NCBI GenBank assembly: GCA_017407835.1
Contig: JAFQVV010000026.1
Coordinates: forward strand, 235,600-299,599
Direction: 5' to 3'
Origin: Clostridia bacterium
GTDB lineage: Bacteria > Bacillota > Clostridia > Oscillospirales > CAG-272
DNA: 64,000 nt
A model generated the notes under the pieces. The model saw nothing but the letters and a program-made list of their open reading frames with translations. It had not been told where the DNA came from and made no database searches. The translations under genes and the position numbers were made by a program. Positions 59,561 through 64,000 of the stretch are shown here, piece by piece; the stretch's first letter is position 1; the number at the start of each line of letters is the position of its first letter.

Positions 59561-60871
59561 ATGAAACGATATTCACTGAAAAATCAAATTGCCGTCAATA
59601 TTATCGAAACCGATCGCTTCAAAACGGGAATGCTTTCGGTGAATTTGATTGTTCCGCTGGAAAAGCAAACAGCGGCGGCAAACACCCTTCTGCTACGCGT
59701 ACTCAAGCAGGGAAGCGCCAATTATCCCTCGCTTGCCGCGATCAATACACGCCTGGACGATCTGTACGCCACAGGAATCGGCACACGGAACTATAAGCGA
59801 GGCGAGCTGCAGATTCTCGGTTTTTCGGCTGATATGCTGAACAACACCTACATTCCTGACGGAACAGATGTTCTGGGCGGCGCAATCGATATGCTGTGCG
59901 AACTTCTGCTCAGACCATGTCTGGACGAAAACGGGCTTTTTCCGGCGAAAACGGTAGAACGGGAAAAGGAAAGTCAATGCGATGCGATTCGTGCACTGAT
60001 CAACAGCAAGCACCGCTATGCGAATACCCGCTGTGTGGAAGAGATGTGTGCAGGTGAACGCTTTGGTCTTCCTCTGGCCGGAACGGTGGAAGAGGTGGAA
60101 GCAATTACACCGCAAGCGCTGACCGAGCGATATTTCGCGCTCCTGCACGAAGCGCGCATCGAGATCTTTTTCATTGGGCACACCCCCTCAGCGGAACTTT
60201 TGCCGAGATTGGAGAATACCTTCGGTGCAATTCCGTCCCCCTCTCCGCAAAAAGCCGAAACCGAGGTCATTCGACACGCCAAATCGGTGCGTGAGATTAC
60301 CGAAATTCAGCAGGTTGAACAGGGAAAGATGGTGCTGGGATTCCGTTCGGGCTATTCGGTGTGTGATGCCGATTATCTCGATTTTATGACCTTCTGTGAA
60401 CTGTACGGAAGCTCCCCCACCTCAAAACTCTTTGTCAATGTGCGGGAAAAGCTAAGTCTATGTTATTACTGCACTGCCCAAATGGACTCGTTTAAAGGTC
60501 TGATGTTTGTCGAAAGCGGTATCGCACCCAAAAATCGCGACCGCGCCTTTGCAGAAATCATGGCGCAGCTTGACGCAGTTCGCCGCGGTGAGTTTACCGA
60601 GGAAGAGTTAAACAATGCCATTCGATCGCTGCAAAGCAATTACAGAGAACTAACCGACAGTCCAAGCGGCGTTGAGGGATATTATCTCGGCCGACTCCTG
60701 TTTGGTGTGGATCTGACCATCGAACAGATGCAGGAAGGCTTTGGACACGTCACAGCAGAGGGCGTAATTGCCGCCGCGAACCGTGTTTCGTTGGATACGG
60801 TGTACTTCCTGCGCGGCCCCGAGGGAGCTCCTGTATCCGAAGAGAAGGAGGTGGAAGATGACGATGAATGA
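59561..60871 (+). CDS. M16 peptidase-family protein lacking the zinc motif (YmfF-like)
   Basis: 436 residues with the pitrilysin fold: VNLIVPLEKQTAAANTLLLR, then LFVNVREKLSLCYYCTAQMD and FVESGIAP late in the protein. No HxxEH is present where expected, so it is probably the non-catalytic half of a heterodimer with the next gene. The pair resembles YmfF/YmfH of Bacillus. The start ATG at 59561 lies behind CGGAG. It overlaps the next gene by 14 bases. Confidence 0.87.
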   Translation: MKRYSLKNQIAVNIIETDRFKTGMLSVNLIVPLEKQTAAANTLLLRVLKQGSANYPSLAAINTRLDDLYATGIGTRNYKRGELQILGFSADMLNNTYIPDGTDVLGGAIDMLCELLLRPCLDENGLFPAKTVEREKESQCDAIRALINSKHRYANTRCVEEMCAGERFGLPLAGTVEEVEAITPQALTERYFALLHEARIEIFFIGHTPSAELLPRLENTFGAIPSPSPQKAETEVIRHAKSVREITEIQQVEQGKMVLGFRSGYSVCDADYLDFMTFCELYGSSPTSKLFVNVREKLSLCYYCTAQMDSFKGLMFVESGIAPKNRDRAFAEIMAQLDAVRRGEFTEEELNNAIRSLQSNYRELTDSPSGVEGYYLGRLLFGVDLTIEQMQEGFGHVTAEGVIAAANRVSLDTVYFLRGPEGAPVSEEKEVEDDDE

Positions 60872-62159
60872 GCGCACAACCTATCGCAGTGATCTGCTCA
60901 GGGAAGAATACACCCTGATTCATCACAAAAGCGGCTTGGATATTTACGTATTTCCTAAGCAGCTGACCACCACATACGCCGTTTTCGCCACAAAATACGG
61001 ATCAACCGATAACCGCTTCCGACTTGCCGGTGATGACAAATGGGTAGATGTTCCTGACGGTGTTGCCCACTTTTTGGAACATAAAATGTTTGCCAATGCA
61101 GACGGCATTGATTCGTTTGAAAAATTCGGCGCCATCGGTGCCTATGCCAATGCATATACCTCGCACCATCAGACAGCATACCTGTTCAGCTGCAGCGAAA
61201 AATTCGAAGAAGCGCTCCAAGAGCTTCTGACCTATGTTACGCATCCCTATTTTACGCCCGAATCGGTCGAAAAAGAGCAGGGAATTATCGCACAGGAAAT
61301 TCGAATGGGGGATGACAATCCCTCTTCACGTCGTTATTATCAGCTTTTGCGGGCACTGTATCACGGACGGCAGATCTACACGCAGATCTGCGGAACGGTG
61401 GAGTCCATCGCACAGATCACCCCCAAAACGCTCTACGACTGTTACCGTGTTTTCTATACGCTTTCCAACATGGTTCTGGTCATTTGCGGCGATGTGGATG
61501 TTGATTCTGTGCTGGCTGTCGCCGACCGCATCTTACCGGAACAGAAAAAAGCCGAAATTCTTCGAGACCAACCCGAAGAACCGCGCACCGTTGTTCACCG
61601 TAAGCTCAGCTGTAAGATGGAGATTGCACAGCCGATCTTTGCCATCGGCATCAAGGATGATCCCTTTGCCTACGCTCCGATTGACCGCGTGCGGCGCAGC
61701 AATGCGCTGGAAATTCTCTGCGAAATGCTCTTCAACCAGTCAAGCGAGCTTTACAATTCTCTCTATCGGGAGGGCTTGATTACAGGCGGGCTCGGCTTTG
61801 GCTATGACGACAACCCCACCTATGCTTTTGTTGGGCTTTCGGGAGAATCTCGCGATCCCGACGCCGTGCTTAAGCGGGTGAAGGAAACGGTGAAAAATGC
61901 GAAGAAAAACGGGTTGTCCCGTACCGCTTTCACCCGCTGCAAGCGTGTGATGTACGCTGAGCTGGTTCGCGAATTCGACTCCACCTCGGATATCGCTGAT
62001 CTGATCCTTGACGCAGTTTTGTGCGGAATTAAACCGTTTGAGTTTGCTTCTATACTTGACAGTGTTACCTTTGAAGACGTGGAGAAAGTGCTGCACGAAG
62101 TTTTCCATCCCGACGCTTATGCACTCTCGGTTGTCTATCCCAAAGAGGAGGAATCATAA
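60858..62159 (+). CDS. M16 zinc peptidase (YmfH-like)
   Basis: 433 residues. The inverted zinc motif is HFLEH (H71, E74, H75) in GVAHFLEHKMFANADGIDSF, with a third ligand likely in KEQGIIAQEIRMGDD. It is the catalytic partner of the preceding inactive subunit. The start lies inside the previous gene with GGAGG 6 bases upstream. The substrate is unknown. Its stop overlaps the lgt start by 1 base (TAATG). Confidence 0.92.
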   Translation: MTMNERTTYRSDLLREEYTLIHHKSGLDIYVFPKQLTTTYAVFATKYGSTDNRFRLAGDDKWVDVPDGVAHFLEHKMFANADGIDSFEKFGAIGAYANAYTSHHQTAYLFSCSEKFEEALQELLTYVTHPYFTPESVEKEQGIIAQEIRMGDDNPSSRRYYQLLRALYHGRQIYTQICGTVESIAQITPKTLYDCYRVFYTLSNMVLVICGDVDVDSVLAVADRILPEQKKAEILRDQPEEPRTVVHRKLSCKMEIAQPIFAIGIKDDPFAYAPIDRVRRSNALEILCEMLFNQSSELYNSLYREGLITGGLGFGYDDNPTYAFVGLSGESRDPDAVLKRVKETVKNAKKNGLSRTAFTRCKRVMYAELVREFDSTSDIADLILDAVLCGIKPFEFASILDSVTFEDVEKVLHEVFHPDAYALSVVYPKEEES

Positions 62160-63118
62160 TGGAACATATCTTTCAAATCGCATTCCCCGGACTCGGCATC
62201 GGTGAATTTACGCTCAACAAAGTCGCCTTCACCCTCTTTGGGCTGGAGGTGCGTTGGTATGGTGTGATTATCACCTGCGGGATTATTTTGGCATATCTCT
62301 ATGCTGCATGGCGCGGCCGCGGTGAGGGGATTAACACAGATGATCTGTTGGATATTGCCATGTTTGCAGTCATCTTCGGCATCATCGGTGCACGCCTTTA
62401 TTACGTCTTGATGCGTTTGGATGATTTTGATTCATTGAAAGAAGTCTTCAATATCCGAGGCGGCGGCTTGGCAATTTACGGCGGCGTCATTGCGGGCGTA
62501 ATTACCCTGATTATTGCTTCCCGCATCAAAAAAATTCACCTTTATCGCCTGCTTGACTGTGCTGCTCCCGGCGTTATGCTGGCACAATCGATTGGACGAT
62601 GGGGAAACTTTTTCAACGGTGAGGCATTCGGGGAGCAGACCGACATCTTCTGCCGCATGGGACTCAAGCTCAGCGGGTGGAGTCAAATGTATTATTTTCA
62701 CCCCACTTTTCTCTACGAGTCACTTTGGAATCTGCTCGGCTTTGCTCTCATCAATCTGATTTACCGCAAAAAGAAATTTGACGGGCAGATCGCCCTGCTG
62801 TACTTTGTATGGTATGGATTGGGTCGGATGTTCATCGAAGGCCTGCGCACGGACAGCCTGTATCTGGGTTCATTCCGTATATCACAGGTCGTTGCTGCCG
62901 TCAGCTGCGTGATCTGCGCCGTGCTCTTGATTGTGGGGCTCTCCCGCGCACAGAAACGTAAGCTTGCCGAGGGGGACTATGCCGTAGTTTACGGCCGTCT
63001 GCAATCCATGCCGATTGAAGAAAATGCCTATACAGAAACAGCCGAAAATGAAACTGACAATATGATATCGGAAAATAAGCAAAAAAGCGAGGAAAATGAA
63101 AATGGCAAAGTTGATTGA
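62159..63118 (+). CDS. lgt: Prolipoprotein diacylglyceryl transferase
   Basis: 319 residues with seven membrane helices. The Lgt signature [13 protein letters not shown] is at about residue 146 (R147), preceded by [15 protein letters not shown] and followed by [14 protein letters not shown]. It adds diacylglycerol to lipoprotein cysteines such as the DUF4430 protein. A ~55-residue hydrophilic tail follows the last helix. GAGGAGGAATC precedes the start. Its end overlaps folD by 17 bases. Confidence 0.96.
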   Translation: MEHIFQIAFPGLGIGEFTLNKVAFTLFGLEVRWYGVIITCGIILAYLYAAWRGRGEGINTDDLLDIAMFAVIFGIIGARLYYVLMRLDDFDSLKEVFNIRGGGLAIYGGVIAGVITLIIASRIKKIHLYRLLDCAAPGVMLAQSIGRWGNFFNGEAFGEQTDIFCRMGLKLSGWSQMYYFHPTFLYESLWNLLGFALINLIYRKKKFDGQIALLYFVWYGLGRMFIEGLRTDSLYLGSFRISQVVAAVSCVICAVLLIVGLSRAQKRKLAEGDYAVVYGRLQSMPIEENAYTETAENETDNMISENKQKSEENENGKVD

Positions 63119-63962
63119 CGGAAAACTGATCTCCGCACAGATTCGCGGTGAGCTGGCAGAAGAGACTAAGGCGCTGATCGCCGAGACCGGTGTGACTCCC
63201 GGCCTGGCGGTCATCATCGTGGGTGACAACCCCGCATCCCAGGTGTATGTACGCAACAAGCGCCGCGCCTGCGAGGAGCTGGGCTATTACTCCGAAGCAT
63301 ATGAGCTCCCCACCGAGACCACACAGGAGGAGCTGATGGCCCTTGTACGCCGCCTGAACGGGGAAGAGAAGATCCACGGTATTTTGGTGCAGCTTCCTCT
63401 GCCCAAGCACCTGGACGAGCATGAGGTACTCCTGGCCATCGATCCCAAGAAGGACGTAGACGCCTTCCACCCCACCAATGTGGGACGCATCATGATCGGC
63501 GATTACGATTTTCTCCCCTGTACGCCTGCCGGTGTGATGGCATTGCTGGAAAAGAGCGGAATCTCGCCCGCCGGCAAAGAAGTGGTTGTGGTTGGCCGTT
63601 CCAACATCGTGGGCAAACCCCAGGCCATGCTGATGCTGCACGCCAATGCAACGGTAACCATCTGCCACTCACGCACAGCTGATCTGCCCGCAGTCTGCCG
63701 CCGTGCGGATATTCTTGTGGCCGCCATCGGCAAGGCTGATTTCTTCACCGCAGATTACGTCAAGGAGGGCGCTGTTGTCATCGACGTTGGTATGAATCGC
63801 CGTGTCGACGGTAAGCTGACCGGCGATGTAGATTTTTCCTCGGTCGAGCCCAAGGCATCCTATATCACCCCCGTCCCGGGCGGAGTTGGTCCCATGACCA
63901 TCACCATGCTGATGCAGAACACCCTGACCGCCGCACGCCGCGCGGCAGGGAAGGAAGATTGA
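63102..63962 (+). CDS. folD: Bifunctional methylenetetrahydrofolate dehydrogenase/cyclohydrolase
   Basis: 286 residues, complete. It has [54 protein letters not shown], the NADP site [18 protein letters not shown] and the C-terminal [20 protein letters not shown]. It interconverts one-carbon folate forms. The ATG at 63102 is preferred over 63096 because GAGG is 9 bases from it. It starts inside lgt. Confidence 0.97.
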   Translation: MAKLIDGKLISAQIRGELAEETKALIAETGVTPGLAVIIVGDNPASQVYVRNKRRACEELGYYSEAYELPTETTQEELMALVRRLNGEEKIHGILVQLPLPKHLDEHEVLLAIDPKKDVDAFHPTNVGRIMIGDYDFLPCTPAGVMALLEKSGISPAGKEVVVVGRSNIVGKPQAMLMLHANATVTICHSRTADLPAVCRRADILVAAIGKADFFTADYVKEGAVVIDVGMNRRVDGKLTGDVDFSSVEPKASYITPVPGGVGPMTITMLMQNTLTAARRAAGKED

Positions 63963-63981
63963 TTCCCAGAAAAGAAGTGCC

Positions 63982-63995
63982 GGCGGTTTACCGCC
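63982..63995 (+). terminator. Hairpin after folD, cut by window edge
   Basis: GGCGG (63982-63986) pairs with CCGCC (63991-63995). It is likely the start of a terminator; any T-run lies beyond the window. Confidence 0.4.
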
Positions 63996-64000
63996 AGCCC

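Noticed and set aside
1..64000. CRISPR arrays, insertion sequences, prophage or rRNA
   Set aside because: No regularly spaced repeats, transposase or integrase motifs, phage genes or rRNA sequence were seen.

Overview
The window looks like a chromosome segment from an endospore-forming, single-membrane member of the Firmicutes, most likely a gut-type Clostridia lineage. GC content is close to 50 percent by eye. The evidence is the forespore sigma factor SigG, the spore-coat/cortex genes yabP and yabQ, a SpoVB/MurJ-like flippase, WhiA, the CdaA/CdaR pair, a LytR-CpsA-Psr protein, HemZ, and small families typical of Clostridia (DUF1836, DUF4430, and probably DUF6774 and DUF6054). No phage, insertion sequence, CRISPR array or rRNA was seen. 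Most of the window is core genome, so the interest lies in regulatory RNA, odd domain architectures and a few unknown proteins.

Layout. 1-1.5 kb: a truncated LysR regulator divergent from a cupin and a tiny DUF6774-like protein. 1.5-4.7 kb: a structured intergenic region, then a yybP-ykoY (Mn2+) riboswitch with an overlapping terminator in front of a Ca2+/Mn2+-type P-type ATPase. 4.7-5.5 kb: a sugar-phosphate isomerase-like TIM barrel. 5.6-8.2 kb (minus): glycyl-tRNA synthetase and an LCP protein. 8.4-11 kb (minus): DUF1836 regulator, NfeD and flotillin. 11.1-14 kb (minus): deoB-cdd-pdp nucleoside catabolism. 14-16.6 kb: small membrane protein, sigG, tRNA-Arg(CCU), and a DMT exporter on the minus strand. 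16.8-24.3 kb: SDR (EF-P aminopentanone reductase type), YjjG-like HAD, murB, whiA, dnaE and a membrane protein. 24.3-28.8 kb: BofC-like protein (minus), class A PBP, diverged TspO-like protein and a DUF4430 lipoprotein.

29-40.7 kb: cdaA, cdaR, a COG2509-type flavoprotein, RseC-like protein, recJ, rel, dtd, hemZ and a GNAT. 40.7-43.8 kb: nucleoside kinase, purine nucleoside phosphorylase and MTA/SAH deaminase. 43.8-48.2 kb: spoVB-like, mazG, hup, rqcP, yabP, yabQ and divIC, nearly the Bacillus yabM-yabN-yabO-yabP-yabQ-divIC order with hup inserted. 48.2-50.3 kb: a long stem-loop, a serine hydrolase with an unusual insertion in its catalytic domain, and a DUF6054-like protein. 50.3-58.3 kb (minus): an AI-2E transporter, htpG, a prephenate-dehydratase-like protein, a TSCPD protein, phospho-sugar mutase, and an ECF sigma factor with a ~365-residue C-terminal extension. 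58.5-64 kb: ispE, an M16 peptidase pair (one inactive-looking, one with HxxEH), lgt and folD.

How it fits together: two nucleoside-salvage blocks (deoB/cdd/pdp and kinase/punA/mtaD), envelope building (murB, PBP, LCP, flippase, lgt, serine hydrolase), second-messenger control (c-di-AMP, (p)ppGpp) and sporulation are interleaved. The best candidates for new biology are the sigma factor with its long C-terminal domain, the prephenate-dehydratase-like protein that overlaps htpG, the HtpG linker carrying a Cys/His cluster, and the serine hydrolase with a Thr/Glu/Ser-rich insertion. All functions are inferred by reading the sequence; no database search was run.
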